DNA of 64,000 nt from Lineus longissimus (taxonomy: Eukaryota > Nemertea > Pilidiophora > Heteronemertea > Lineidae): the NCBI RefSeq assembly GCF_910592395.1, contig NC_088322.1:15929431-15993430 (forward strand), given 5' to 3'. Under the pieces are notes generated by a model. That model was not told where the DNA came from. It saw only the letters and a program-made list of their open reading frames with translations, and made no database searches. A program made the position numbers and the translations under genes. Shown piece after piece: positions 14,037 through 30,202 of the stretch (its first letter is position 1; each line of letters opens with the position of its first letter).

Positions 14037-16122
14037 TCTCGGAATCAATCTTTGTTGAGTGCCATTCTTGCCGCTACAAATGAGAACTGAAGGCGGATAG
14101 TAGAGTAGCCATTTTTATAAGTTTTAAAAAAAACAATATTGGTGAATATAATGCCCAAAATGATTTCAACAAGTTCTGTTGGAATTTTCTCTCAATTTTG
14201 AAATTGAAAACTCTGATGATTCATGCATCAGAGATGGCATACTTCATAACAAACTGAACTGACCAATGTCATTTGTATCAGGGTCTCGTTGCTCACAACA
14301 AGTTGCTTCACTAACTCAGAGCCAGCGTTAACTTGGTATCTCCATTTTAAAAGCCTACTAAACTTAGCGCCAAGTTAAGTAAACGCCAAGACAAATAAGA
14401 CTAACTCTTTCAGCAACAAGGCCTTGGTCTGAACGAGGAATAGGACAGAGCCCTGTTATCCAGGATCTCGCAACTGACTTGCTTGAATAGAATATCCAAA
14501 AAGCAAAACCTCGTGCAGGTGGTCCATGGAGCAAATTTTACCTAAACCAGCAAAAGGTGGCGTTCACAACAGCAATACGTTGAGTCATGGGACACCACTT
14601 CATCCTCAATGCTCAACCAATCTGCGGACAGCGCCGCATCAATTCTCAGACAGCGGTGCACAAACGTCTTCTTTATTAGCGACATGTCAACGTATCAATG
14701 CCCACAATGCCCAGGAGAGACTCAATCATCCTCTCGTAACGATATCACTCACCGTCCAATCAATGACCAGCACAAGAGAACGTCTATCGTCGGATGAAGG
14801 TATCGATGATGAGCGAGGCTACTGGGAAAAGGTGTGCCGTGAACTAGTTAAATCGTAATCGTTAACTATTGTTAGAAGATCATTAGATGTGATTATTGAT
14901 GGTGTATTGATGGTCAGGTGGGAAAGCTCTCATGTGAGAATATAAAGGACCATCACAGTCGACACATGAGAGTGTGCTCAACACAAATTTTGAATATTTC
15001 TTTCTCAAAATATATTTTATTTTGGCCACTAAAAAACATCCTCAAAAAAACCAGAGTCAGGCATATCCTCCTCCTCTTGCACACGTTACATAAGCTCTTA
15101 GTAGAGCTTGATCGTTGGCCTGAAGTTCAGGATGCTACATAATGACTTTCCCAGAGTCTCACTACTGAACACAGCTTAAATATCACTATTCTATCGATAG
15201 CCGCCAATCTCAAAAGTCGGTTTCCATCCTCTCGACTAGACAGCCGGTATCTATATCATTTCTTCTCCCAGATGATAATACAGCTATCGGCTTTCCCAGG
15301 TGGGAGTTCCAGTCTGTTGGCGGTAAATACCTGCGATATTGGCTACTATCATCAGCCACATCAACTCAAGGTAACTTTTTAATGCAAAAATTAGCCGTTT
15401 TTTGAAACATTTGTTGGTTTGCATTGCTGCGGGTTTGTTGTGCATGACCTTCACCTTGACACATGAAACAAGCAGCGAATGTCTTCTCATTTGTTTCTGA
15501 GCTGATCAAGAATGAGATGGCCGCAGCTATTAATCTTGACACTAGAGGCGCTGATTTCGTCCCTTAAATTTCGTCACCACGCGAGCGTAGGCTCTCTATA
15601 CACAGGCACGCTGAGGGATTGAACCTCGCCCACTATCACGCTATTGTACTGTATTAACTAAGACAATATAGGTGCTTTGTAGCAAGCTTCGTAGGTCCTG
15701 TGTACTGTGTTTCAAAAGCCGGCATAATCTTGCCTACCTATACAGCATGATTGGCCAATGCCGATAGACCCCTTTAAACTGTTTCTCAAAGAGTGGCGTG
15801 TGGACGCCGCTTAGGTTACACCAATGCTATAAGAGGCTGACGGTGCAATCAATCTATAATCCAAGTGTACAGCTGTCGCACTCCGAGTCTATTTGTGCAT
15901 TCTTTCCGGCAAAACACAGCATAATTAGTCTATCGTATGGAAATCAGCCACACGAACATAGCGCACCATGTACAATATATCGATGAATAGGATATTTGTG
16001 ATTTTATCTCACAGTCGCGCTCAGCTAGAGCGACTGTGATCAACTCCACCTCACAGAGTCAGCGCCATAAGTGGTCCAAGAATAGAAGGGTGTGGTCTAG
16101 TTTACTGTTCTCTCGATTGACC
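14037..16122. other. Intergenic, nothing identified
   Basis: A 110-codon open frame at 14526-14858 (+) has no recognisable domain and a length expected by chance. A bulged hairpin (CACAGTCGC...GCGACTGTG) lies at 16010-16038, just outside the transposon that follows. Confidence 0.4.
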
Positions 16123-16131
16123 TGGTCTCAC
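16123..16131. repeat. Left target-site duplication TGGTCTCAC
   Basis: Nine bases immediately before the element at 16132, identical to 17075-17083 immediately after it. Confidence 0.85.
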
Positions 16132-17074
16132 CAAGGAGGATACCGCGGTGACGTCACATCACGTGATCCCGACCCATATTAGTGATCGCTATGGCCAATC
16201 AGATTCAGTCTACTGACAGCACCAGCACTGAACACATCTCCACGTCTCGCTGTCTGGTGCGCTCCTGTACACAAAAACACCAATAGACATGAAATATTGC
16301 AATACCTAGTATGGATTCTTCCTGTGTAAAATAAAATTTACAGAGCAGATTAACTTCCACGAATAAAAAAGACGTTTGGCGTGGCCAAAGTGCGGAAATA
16401 ATGTCTCCGCTAAAATACACTACGAAATACACTAGGCAATGCACTACGCAATATACAGTAGAGATGCAGTTGAGTTTGTTATTGTTTTGACTTAGAAGCC
16501 CGCCCATATCATAATATATTCATGTATTCATGAAGTATGAACTCATTTCTGTCCCATACAACTCTAAGAACAGTCAATTTCTCCTTAAATCATCACCAAA
16601 ACCGCGATATCCGCAGGAAGATTTCGTTCTAGTGTCCGAAAATGCATGATCTTACAGGGGCGCTAACTCGACAAATAGAGGGGATCTATGGGGATCTATG
16701 CGAGTTTTAGGTATTACAGGTCTCGAACTTGTAAAATCTGTAAACATGCCTCCAAATCCCATTATGATAATGAAGAGATTGCCCCATATCTGGGAGACTG
16801 TTTTGAAACCATCGCTAATTTTGGAAGATCGGTGCCGGCTATTTGGTTTAAAAAACCCTATTTTTCCCCATAAAAACAGCACTTTTCATTATTCAAATGA
16901 TAGCTTATTGTCTGAAGACTTATATCATAGCAGAAAAGTACTAATAACTCTGACTTGATGCGAAAAATCTAACTTTTTTGATGACTTGATTTTCCCTTGG
17001 CCGTGGATCGAGTTTGTTTACAATATGCAGCGCCATCTTGGAAAAGCCGTGACGTCACCGCGGTATCCTCCTTG
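16132..17074. mobile_element. Complete 943-bp non-autonomous TIR DNA transposon
   Basis: Perfect 26-bp terminal inverted repeats, 16132-16157 and 17049-17074, start CAAGGAGGATACCGCGG and end in GTGACGTCAC. They are bounded by identical 9-bp duplications TGGTCTCAC. A 9-bp target duplication is typical of Mutator-like elements and also occurs in the Merlin group; the superfamily is not settled. Internal open frames are short (up to 100 codons) and overlap on both strands, with no transposase motif, so mobilisation would need a transposase made elsewhere. Each terminus contains a full CRE palindrome TGACGTCA, and CAAGATGGCG lies on the minus strand at 17031-17040. Confidence 0.85.
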
Positions 17075-17083
17075 TGGTCTCAC
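17075..17083. repeat. Right target-site duplication TGGTCTCAC
   Basis: Matches 16123-16131 exactly; see the element between them. Confidence 0.85.
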
Positions 17084-20000
17084 CTCCCAAGTCATCAAAT
17101 GAGAGGAGAGTGATTGTTAGCGCCATGAACAATAGAGTGAGTTTATGTGACGTCATCACCTGCCATGTCGAACGGACAGACAAAGGAATGAAAGCCCAAA
17201 TGACCATGACGGCATTTGACTTTGGTAAAGTCGGGTATGACAAATCATTGTTCTGCCCTCCAACACGGCTGACCGTGAAAAAACTCTATACTGGCCATTG
17301 TATTCAGATGACTACAATGACCGACTCGTTCTGTTATTCCGTTGCGGTGCGATACTGCTATAGACTCATATGCAGTCCGTTTCGTCATCCTGATCGTCGG
17401 GCGACGGGTGGAGGCCGGTCCACTGGGTCCGCAATGAATGACTTCTCAGAACAACACCAATCACGGACAAACAATCACCCCACGAGTCCACGCTCTCTGG
17501 CCGCCATCGGTGAAGTGTATTGCTCATAGATAGGCTTAACTCTGTCAAAGACTAGGACAGAACTAGCCAATATTCCACGGCACAACACCAATTATAACGC
17601 GGGGACAAGCAAACATCATGTCATTAATTCAATCTGCTCACACGAGTCCACTCTCTCCAGCAGTCATTTATACCAAGCCTCGGAGAGGTCACAAAGGCAA
17701 CAATCTGCTGATATAGATTTATTGACCGCTGTCACTGTATCCGGACGTAATCTTCGCCAGTGCTTGTCGTCATAATTGTTCCGTCCGCAATCTCTCAGTT
17801 GCATCTTCCTACAGACATGATCGGGCCTGTACCATTATAAGTGACTTCATTTTGATCATCACTATCTGACCATTCTATTATTGATGGCCAGAGATGACAG
17901 TGATATATATTCTGACGAGTTGTTAAGAGATGTATAATACTGCAACTAGAAACATAACGACCAGCAACAGCTGCTGACAGACTTCCAGAAACTGACAAAC
18001 TCAGAGATGGGGAACTCAGTCCACTCCACTTTTCATTTGCTGAGAAAAGCATCGACACACGTGGGTGCACTTGTCACAACCACCTTGGGAGACCTGTCAA
18101 GATGCTTCATATATGAGTGGACGCTATGGACCATGGAAACCATGAGCAAGCCGATACCATGGACCAATGGGAATTACGAACAAGCCATTCCCTATAGGAA
18201 GCCATTCCCTAGACGTATGGAAAGCCATTCCCTAGTCCTATAGGAAGTCGACTCCCCAGCCACATGGGATCACTTAACACTTAACACAGCAACATGATCG
18301 ATCATCAGTGATCCAGCCCGGCCAACTCATTGTTAGACATATCCGCCGATTCTATTGAAATAGTAACTTGAAACCTGTATCAACCATTCATTTTGAATTA
18401 GCTCAACACACGGCCATCTGGTAAAACAAACTGCATCATAAACACACTCTTGTTTCCATACTTATGTTTTCTTTTCAATTCAACAGACTGGCACCTGGAT
18501 TGAAAATGCTTGAAATCAATCTCGAACCATATGTTGTGATGGGAGTTGGAGTGCGGGTGCAGTTTCACGCTTTAAAGGAAGACTATAGCCATGAAAATGC
18601 AGAAAGCTTTATTTCAATCACTCTGAAAACAAGATAGGGTCGATATCATTAACGAACTAATTGAATCTCTGAAGCTTTATTGACTAGTCGGCCCAACGCT
18701 TGGATCGAGACACAGCAGTCATAGACCGACCAGGATGTGATTCCTTTAAAAACAAATTTGAACCCCATGATCATTGTCCCTTTCAGTCTTCTAACCTGAA
18801 TTTTAAGGGAACTTTACAGTGGATATATGAGTTCTGCACTAACGGCACCTGCCACATCGGATCAGTTATACACTCGAGCTGTCTAAACTAAGTCAACGAG
18901 CGGTTTTGGAAAAATCCATTCTCATTTTCAATAGGATTTCTCATCGATTTCGATTCACGGAGTAAATGGTAAACTGTTTAAGTTGACACCTTTCAGTGGA
19001 CTTCATCGAGGCACCGTCATCTGGGGACACGTACTCACATACATCGTGTCGATTCGACGGCCTCAAATCCATTGGATCGCTCACTATGCTTTCTGGCTGA
19101 AGCCAGTTATTCAGATGTTGCACGATGAGTACAGTCTGAATGGCCATAAGCCCATATATTCGTATGTCGAACAGGATGACGAAATGTTGACCTGTGTCAG
19201 TCCTGAGCTATCGAGTTCATCAGCAATCAACAGAGTCCTTTGTTGTCGAAGGGATGCCACTTCCTCCACTGAAACGGATTTCAAATCACGGGTATGATCG
19301 GCAGTGCCTCAATCAAGTTTGTGGAGACCTAACAAATCTATCATCTTCTTAATTAGAATAACGACAGGAAATAATCAAAATTAAATTGAGCTATTGTTAC
19401 ATCTATTGTTAATCTGTTTACCACATGACCGGCAAAATCGATCGGAATTTCCCTTTCACGTTTGCACACCTGTTGCGATTGATTGAATTTGTACACAACT
19501 ACTACAATAGGCCTAAAGGTATACAAGGCAAATAAAGTAAACAATCCAGGTTATCATCCGCTTTACTATAAATGCAACGCTTCTATAGCCAATAAGAGTC
19601 TCTTCTTTTCTCAACTTATGCCTTTTTTCACACAGTGCCGGCCACTCTTGAAATGGACTACACACATGTACTCTTCGCATCTTGACCCTCAATGTATTGA
19701 CATTGCTCAGCTTCCCGAGGCCACGGAGGCAATACCGCTGTTCTGTTCTGTTTGATCATCAGGGGAGAAATAGCAAAAAAGCATTCCAAGAAGGCCGCCT
19801 TAAAGACAGAAAGTCGGCCATATTGCACAAGCATTTACGGAATGCACGTCCTCCCTTAATGCCGTGGGAGGCAGACAACAGATGCCACAGTGTTGTACGA
19901 ACTCCATTAAAGGGGGCTAACAAGACCATATTGTCCCTCTATATCAGCATCAGACACGAGAACACCATTTTTTTAGGAAGACTAAACTGAAAATGCGGAA

Positions 20001-22756
20001 ACCCTGGGAGTCACCTGGCGCGCTGTGCCATTGATCACATCTTACTGAACAAGAGGACAGAATATCAATAGTTTGCTTTGTGCTCCACATCTTGTCTTTT
20101 ATGCTCCACGTGCGAGAGAAGCTAAGACGATTGATGTTGACCCGTATGCACTAGGACTCACTCCAACACTTATTGCCGGGACCAAAACTATAGTGTCCTC
20201 GATAGAAAGGGCTCCCGGCGTTAAAACGACAGCCAGTTGATGCCGACTCACCGGCGGTGGACATCAATGCCAGTGAATAATACCAGCAGTGTATGACCGC
20301 ACAACGCCGGTAGATCGGCATGCAGCCACCTCTGAAATAAACAACCGAAACAATAAAATGTAGGACAAAGTCAAGCTGTGGCCCCTCGGTTGTCTGATAT
20401 ACACATAAACAAAATAGAAGAATAGACAAAAAGCCCAAGCTGATACAGCAGTACTATATTTAGCGAGCGGTTGACTCTTTGTCCGGCTGAAACACTTAAA
20501 GGGGGACTACCCAGCAGGCATTTATGACATTTACAGAGTTCTGAAGAGTGTGGTTCTGAGATATATCAAGAAATTGATGTTTTACCAACTTTTTGTGCAC
20601 AGACCGCTTCTTCTAAACCCAGAACGTAACAATTAAGCGGGTGTTTTGTGGAATCAACTCGGTCAAGATTTGCTCACCAGGATGAGCTAACATGCCGATC
20701 AAGGAGCCCGCTATTTATCCTATTAGGTTACGTAGACTTGTCATAGCGCTGGCTACTTCGTGCGTTGACTTAAGGTAACCATTGGCTTGGTAAATTGACA
20801 CACGGTAACTAGTGTTTGTTAGTAATCAAAAACCTTTACGAGCTATGCGCAGCAGTTAACAGTCAATATTGTCTCGACAGGCTTTTTCAAGATTCATACA
20901 CTTATATTCAACATTTTAATATCTAACATTTTAAAATCTAACATTAAGCGGTTTAAGACACTCAGGGATACCAAACTGCGAGTATTGGTTGTCTCAGCCA
21001 TCACAACAAGGATACACCTAGGCTGAGACTGAAGCAGCAGCCGTGGTTTGGGCCGAACGAGTGGTCTTCGATGGGGCTGCCAGTATCGACAGTGAGCTAT
21101 CAACTTCTGTTCTAAGACAACTCAAACTAAACATTGAAACGTGACTTTGACTGCGTCTTGACTGCTTCCATAATTTGCACCAACCCAAGCAGTTGTGGTT
21201 GCCGAAACCATAACCGCTGCCATCAAAACGAGACATAGTGGACGCTGGTGCATCGTGTGGATAAGCTGTTGGTCTATCGGTGGTGCCTATTTTATAAATC
21301 AGCTATTTCTAAGCTCAATAATATTGAAGTAACACTCGAATAGTATTAAAGATTCATCACCATTTTCCAAACATATTGGATAAACCCAGTGCAGAAATCC
21401 CTCGGATGTTTTCAATGGCTTAAGGGAAAGGGCACACGACCTTAAATCAGTCCAGTTCGCCGCGACAGAGATTCAGTCTCAGTCAGTTGACAAGAAAGTA
21501 TCACTTTTAATCTAACTTTCTGAAATATTTCTGAAAATGACCAAAATGGATATTTTGGGGGATAAAACAGGCCCATTAACCCTCCAACTCCTGTTTGCAC
21601 TTTCACCGTCGCAAACTTTATGCAACATGCATGAAAAATTCATCACCATTTTGTCAATATTGTGATTAAATGGTGAAATAATACAACATAGTTGCACAGT
21701 GATTGCTGACCAATCAATAGAGAACCTGCACGTTGTTGCCTCTGTATCATTTCCTTTCAGAAACCTGGCAATAATTCATTTTGTCCGTCAGAACGTTGTC
21801 GGCAACCAATTGTTTCACGTGAGATTCTCACAACAAAATGGCACGTCAGAAACGAGTCAGTAGCATAAGTGTTTCCATGGCAACTGACATATTTTCAAAT
21901 TATTATTTGTATTCCAATCTGGCAGACGATATGATGCTGAATACACGATATGGTGATCATGTGACATGGCGGCTTATTTACGTTGGTACGTCGCGGGAAA
22001 TCGAGCCAAATGACCTTGTAACTGTAGAATGATGTGTCGTGCTGGCTGTGCTCATATCAGGTGTGCGTGTTTCTCTAATCAGCAAAATAAAGCTGTCACA
22101 CCTTCAAATTGTGGACTGATATCAAGTCTTAATCAACATGTTCAAAGGGTGTACAGTTCAGCCTAGAGCTGCTAATTCAATCTGATGTTTTTCTACTGTA
22201 CACTGTGATTGGAATCTTTGAAATGCACGCTGGACAATCAGTCCGTTCTCGGTAACAAAGTCGGCTGTCCCAGAGACTTCCACCACCACAGAGCCCCAGA
22301 GCTTTGAATTTTTCCAGTTCTCTTACCGTCGGATGCCACGAATTTTGTTGTTTTTAAAGGTGGGGACGATGATCGGCGGAACCCCAAACCGTATAGTTCC
22401 GTACTCACAGCGCACTGTGGAAAAGGTAGTGTGGCTAGAGATAGGCCTACAGGAATTGTGTGCAAAATAACTCCCGTTCCCTAGGGATACGGGTCCCGTA
22501 CCTCTCGCAAGTGCCTAATTTTTTACCCGCCAGCAGTATAATGGATGTTCAATAAACCGATTTTTTTAAATAATCAGTAACTAAACTTGTAGCTGTACTT
22601 GGTGAACTGACGATTGTGGTATTTGAAGTATGGAATAGATCTTTGCCATGAAGTATTAAACAGCAAAACATTGCCTGATTATTCAACTCTTGGTAGTTAA
22701 ATGAATTACGAATAACTTTGAGAAAAAAACTTGTAAGTATTGGATTTCACCATTGA
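17084..22756. other. Intergenic, nothing coding identified
   Basis: The longest frame (17074-17529, +, 151 codons) begins inside the transposon terminus and has no domain. Short internal repeats AAGCCATTCCCTA occur at 18183-18237. A canonical X-box-like GTTTCCATGGCAAC is at 21871-21884. Several TTAAAGGG-type motifs (for example near 18572, 19910 and 20498) resemble ends of small invertebrate transposons, but no boundaries could be drawn. Confidence 0.4.
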
Positions 22757-23790
22757 TTGATATTGAGTCATATTCACCACTCTTTACACTCTATACTTAG
22801 GCCAATAAGATGTTCTGACACTCTCACCATCCCTCTTGATATCGAGTCATATTCACCACTCTTTACACTCTATACTTAGGCCAATAAGATGTTCTGACAC
22901 TCTCACCATCCCTCTTGATATCGAGTCATATTCACCACTCTAACACTCTATACTTAGGCCAATAAGATGTTCTGACACTCTCACCATCCCTCTTGATATC
23001 GAGTCATATTCACCACTCTTTACACTCTATACTTAGGCCAATAAGATGTTCTGACACTCTCACCATCCCTCTTGATATCGAGTCATATTCACCACTCTAA
23101 CACTCTATACTTAGGCCAATAAGATGTTCTGACACTCTCACCATCCCTCTTGATATCGAGTCATATTCACCACTCTTTACACTCTATACTTAGGCCAATA
23201 AGATGTTCTGACACTCTCACCATCCCTCTTGATATCGAGTCATATTCACCACTCTTTACACTCTATACTTAGGCCAATAAGATGTTCTGACACTCTCACC
23301 ATCCCTCTTGATATCGAGTCATATTCACCACTCTTTACACTCTACACTTAGGCCAATAAGATGTTCTGACACTCTCACCATCCCTCTTGATATCGAGTCA
23401 TATTCACCACTCTAACACTCTATACTTAGGCCAATAAGATGTTCTGACACTCTCACCATCCCTCTTGATATCGAGTCATATTCACCACTCTTTACACACT
23501 ATACTTAGGCCAATAAGATGTTCTGACACTCTCACCATCCCTCTTGATATCGAGTCATATTCACCACTCTTTACACTCTACACTTAGGCCAATAAGATGT
23601 TCTGACGCTCTCACCATCCCTCTTGATATCGAGTCATATTCACCACTCTTTACACTCTACACTTAGGCCAATAAGATGTTCTGACACTCTCACCATCCCT
23701 CTTGATATCGAGTCATATTCACCACTCTTTACACACTATACTAGGCCAATAAGATGTTCTGACACTCTTACCATCCCTCTTGATATTGAG
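22757..23790. repeat. 79-bp minisatellite, 13 copies
   Basis: Thirteen units of 77-79 bp that contain TTGATATCGAGTCATATTC and GGCCAATAAGATGTTCTGAC. Three copies share a 2-bp shorter variant (CTAACACTC for CTTTACACTC), and scattered point changes tag other copies, so sub-types have been copied within the array. Confidence 0.95.
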
Positions 23791-26530
<2,740 letters not shown>

Positions 26531-26556
26531 AGAGACATACTTTTTTAGAAAACAAA

Positions 26557-26562
26557 TTTATT
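26557..26562 (-). terminator. Polyadenylation signal of LETMD1 (AATAAA)
   Basis: TTTATT on the plus strand is AATAAA on the minus strand, about 345 bp past the LETMD1 stop codon, giving a 3'UTR of about 0.37 kb. Confidence 0.6.
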
Positions 26563-26906
26563 AAAATCTTAACAATATGCAATGTTCTATTTCTATATAA
26601 AATCTACAACAGAATCACTCTACTAGAATGTGTCCACCAATCTTACTTTGTAAATATGTTATCTTGCTGTGTAGACATGTATGCAATTACTATCTATGCT
26701 AAGTTCAAGCGACACTGACACGTTCAATCTTTGACAGGCTGTCTCTTTCTCTTTTGTATATTCCCAAGTATCCAAAGTTATCAGCCACATTTCTGTATAG
26801 ATTTCTTGCATAACATGACCTATAACACAACGCGAGGGAGAATTTCAGGTTCAAAGACCTGAACGCGGTGTGTTTATACCTAGTTACAGAAAAATCATTT
26901 CCTTTT

Positions 26907-29674
26907 TTACTTAGAGGCCTTCATCTTGCGGTCCATCTGAGCGATCCGTTTCTTCTTATACAACTTGACATTGTTAGGATGATGGAAGGTGAGGAGGACA
27001 GGAAGATGGAGCAGGAGTGACTGGTTGTCCTCTGAAAATAATACGGGAGTTATGAGAAAACTTCAAAACGGTACTATTTACCTCGATATAAAGTCAATAA
27101 AGAGAAAAGTGGTGTCATCAGAAAGTGCTCATAGGGAGCTTTCCAAAGAATGGTCATGTCAATATGTTTTAAGAATTCTAACTTTTGATGCCCCCAATCC
27201 AAGTCATCAATGTCATCAAACCCAACGACGAGGAAGACGCGATTAATGAAACCTTACCATTGAGAGAAGACGACACGGCCGTCCAAGTCTTGAGGAATGC
27301 AATCATTGAGTCGGTCGATAAACCTACAGGATTCAAACCCCGAGCCAAGCAGCTTTGTTGAAGTTCAGACTCGGTGAGTTTCTCGATGCCTTCCTTGGCC
27401 AAGGCCTTGTCTATGTGGTGTAGGATGAAGGCTTGTTCCCAGAGCTTACGTCGAGACATGGACATGAGCATACTACGTGAGAGATGACCCTAGAATGGAG
27501 GATGGATGGTTAATCTATTAAAGTCGAGATGAAACATGGACCAAGATATTGTTGGGGGAGCACTGATCCATCTTGGAAAGGTGAGTCAACCAAGACAGAA
27601 TTTTATGTTTAGGCGAGCATGTCGAGGGCCTATGAGGATATTCCACCAAACTTTAGCATAGAGAGAGAGAGAGATCCGATACTTACAGCATATGTGACTG
27701 ATAATTCATCCAGTTGATAAGCACCATACTCAAATAACGACTTGGTTTCTAAGATTTCTTCGACTTTTGGGTGAGACTTTGACTCTAACTGAAACAAAGA
27801 CAAGTAAGTTGATTTTAGGAATGAAAGTTGATTACATTTGGCTAAATGAGACGTGGTACAATCATTCATGTTCACAAGTCATGATTTTATGCACCCTAAA
27901 GACTAATCAGTTGTTTGACCGCATCATGAAGCACTGTTTTTACTACCTAATAATGCTAGAGTAAGTTAACATAGACACTATTTTAGTGCAGATAGTGGAA
28001 AAGAATTAAGTTATTTACCTTGTCAACAACTTGCTCGAGCTTTGATTTATATAAAGGATGTTCTATATGTTTCATGTTTAACCTCATGGCATAAAATATC
28101 TTATGATAATGATCCACACGATGTTTCAAATCTTGCAGGGGAAACTCGATGCGTTGTTCTGGCGTCCAGAACTGGCGTGATAGGAGGTACCGAGGGACGA
28201 GATAGCTGCAATTGAAATGGTGATTCAGATGAGGAAAATAGTGGAAGTACAAACTTAAAATAATGTTTGAATGACTCTTCCAGCTGGTTATCAACAGTCC
28301 AGGTATTATGACTCTTCAGCTTGTTATTGATTCTCAAAATATTGTGAGTCCTATTGAAACAGCCATTCATTGAGAAGATCAGAATGGAGCAAATATTTCT
28401 TTTGCACATTATTCACAAATTAGTCCTACGAGTTCAGGGAATCAGCATCAGACGAAACTTACGCAATTGGGAAAATGACATAGTTAGCAAAGGGTAGAAT
28501 TGATATAGCAAGCACCGGAAACACTTTGAGCATGTCTCTCGGCATTTGGCGGTAGATCTCCAACTGGTGCCGTGTGAACTTATCAAGAGGCGTACCAGTC
28601 CACACATCGACAGAGACGCTCGCATAGGTCTTGGCCCCAGATCCGAATTCTGCAATGCCTGAAAAAGAAACCAGGCAAAATTTACCACGGAATGTTCAAA
28701 TGTTGAACACAACGTACCAAAGAACCAGCAAAAGCAAGGCACTACCTACCGAGATTAGAAGGATCTCATAGGACTACTTAAGGTCGATTCAAAGCCTCGA
28801 GGAGCTTTGATTCTGACCTTGACCTACTGAGGTGTTACCTTGGACAAGTCACTTAACCATGAAGATGGAATTGAAGGATGACATCAGAGACGATGCAATG
28901 CCACCACTTTGAATAAGCAATAATCGGAAGAAGTCAAAATAACATTTCTAGATTCTGTATCCAGTTACACATGCAGAACAATCAGTACTGAAATTCACAA
29001 TGACCAGCCCTCTTACCATCTTTGAATAGTTTATAGATATGAAAGGCCTTTGGGAATCTCTTCAACTTCACTTCATACCACCCAACAAACTTGATGTATT
29101 TATCAATGGTGTATTTCCAGATGTTTGACGGTTGCTTCAGCTCATGGTGATGATGATGGTGCTTTGCAGACGGGTCTTTCTCAGCCTGCTCGCAATACCG
29201 CTGGACACTAAATACTCTGGAATCAAATAAATTATGTATGGTACCGTAACTAGTTTAATCATAATGCAAGCCTTTTCGATTTCTAGTCATGATTTGGACT
29301 TTGGTTGGGAGTCTCAAAGACATCATGAAGGAGGCTAGCCATCACATGAATGGTAGTTGAAGAACTGACGAGGAACAACTAGTTCTAACAAGGCAGAATG
29401 ATCTTTGGACTTGGTTTCCAGCATTGTTCATTCCGCCTGACTTTGCTGTGCATTGTCCTGTACATTTTGGTGTACATTACATAGGACAAATTTTCAAACT
29501 CGTTTCACAAATTTCTCTCAGGTCGACAAGGTGAAATGATACGGTTCACGCTCTCACAAAGGTACAATGTACCAATAGAACACAAGCATACCTTGATTTT
29601 TGGAGCAGATTTCGAGTAAAAAGGGTATTTTTTCTGCATCCACACCAAAATATCTGTTTCATGGGCGCGGCCAT
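26907..29674 (-). CDS. LETMD1: LETM1 domain-containing protein 1, 7 coding exons
   Basis: Mitochondrial inner-membrane protein of the LETM1-like family; the vertebrate homologue is linked to respiration and mitochondrial organisation. Coding exons (transcript order): 29592-29674, 29017-29216, 28463-28658, 28019-28205, 27687-27788, 27258-27489, 26907-27031. All junctions are GT-AG and in frame, giving 374 aa (human about 360). The N-terminus, residues 1-33, is basic and poor in acidic residues, as in a mitochondrial presequence. A His6 tract lies at about 46-51, one membrane segment (VFPVLAISILPFANYVIF) at about 139-157, followed by RQFWTPEQ. The LETM1-like helical domain continues to IDKALAKEGI...LARGLNPVG. 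The start is the first ATG after a transposon; phase-2 joining to exon 2 supports this exon. Tandem with and downstream of RAB5. Confidence 0.9.
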
Positions 29675-29677
29675 CTT
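29669..29677. repeat. Target-site duplication GGCCATCTT containing the LETMD1 start codon
   Basis: On the coding strand this is AAGATGGCC; its ATG (29672-29674) is the LETMD1 initiator. The identical 9 bp at 30197-30205 flank the other end of the inserted element. Confidence 0.85.
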
Positions 29678-30196
29678 GGGTAGGTGTAAACTGTGGACGA
29701 AAGTGTGGACAGCGGCCCTCTAAGTTTGGTGGGCTGGCATTTCTTTGTCTTTCAATATATTTAAAAGAAATTGCAGTATATTATGCATTATAATCTTTTT
29801 AATGGGTCAGCGAAAGAAAAAAAGAAAAAAAATTATTTTGATGGGTGATTATGATCAATGAGTGGACGGGCTTTTTTGAAGGTTTTCGAAGTGGCCTTTG
29901 AATTTGTGGACGGGGAAATGGGAGGTCTGGTGTCCAAATGTGGACTAATTATCAAAGAATTTGTTGAAATTGTGATATTTCTGACTAGTCCAAATAATAT
30001 TATTTCACAAAAACTACTTTTATTTGAATGACAATGACAATATCATTCAGTTGTAGGCAAAAATAGTTGGCCCTCTCTCAGACCATCACTTTCGTTGATC
30101 CAAGATGGCGGCACCACTGAAGCCACTTACAGGGCCGCTGTCCACACTTTCGTCCACACTTTCGTCCACACTTTCGTCCACAGTTTACACCTACCC
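29678..30196. mobile_element. 519-bp Mutator-like (MULE-type) non-autonomous element
   Basis: Termini GGGTAGGTGTAAACTGTGG... and its inverse ...CCACAGTTTACACCTACCC form terminal inverted repeats of about 45 bp that extend into AGCGGCCCT. The right repeat has two extra copies of a 14-bp GTCCACACTTTC-like unit. Identical 9-bp duplications flank it. GGG...CCC ends plus a 9-bp duplication fit the Mutator superfamily. No ORF. It contains CAAGATGGCGGC (30101-30112), a YY1-type motif. It lies at the very start of the LETMD1 coding sequence, so it now forms 5'UTR or promoter sequence of that gene. Confidence 0.8.
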
Positions 30197-30202
30197 GGCC
30201 AT
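30191..30202 (-). other. Relic start codon and 3-codon upstream ORF of LETMD1
   Basis: The upstream copy of the target duplication keeps a second ATG in the same AAGATGGCC context, but it runs straight into the transposon as Met-Ala-Gly-stop. If transcription starts upstream of the element and the element is not spliced out, this would act as a short upstream ORF. Confidence 0.5.

Noticed and set aside
17074-17529. 151-codon ORF
   Set aside because: It starts in the transposon terminus and target duplication, has no recognisable domain, and its length is within what chance allows in 64 kb.
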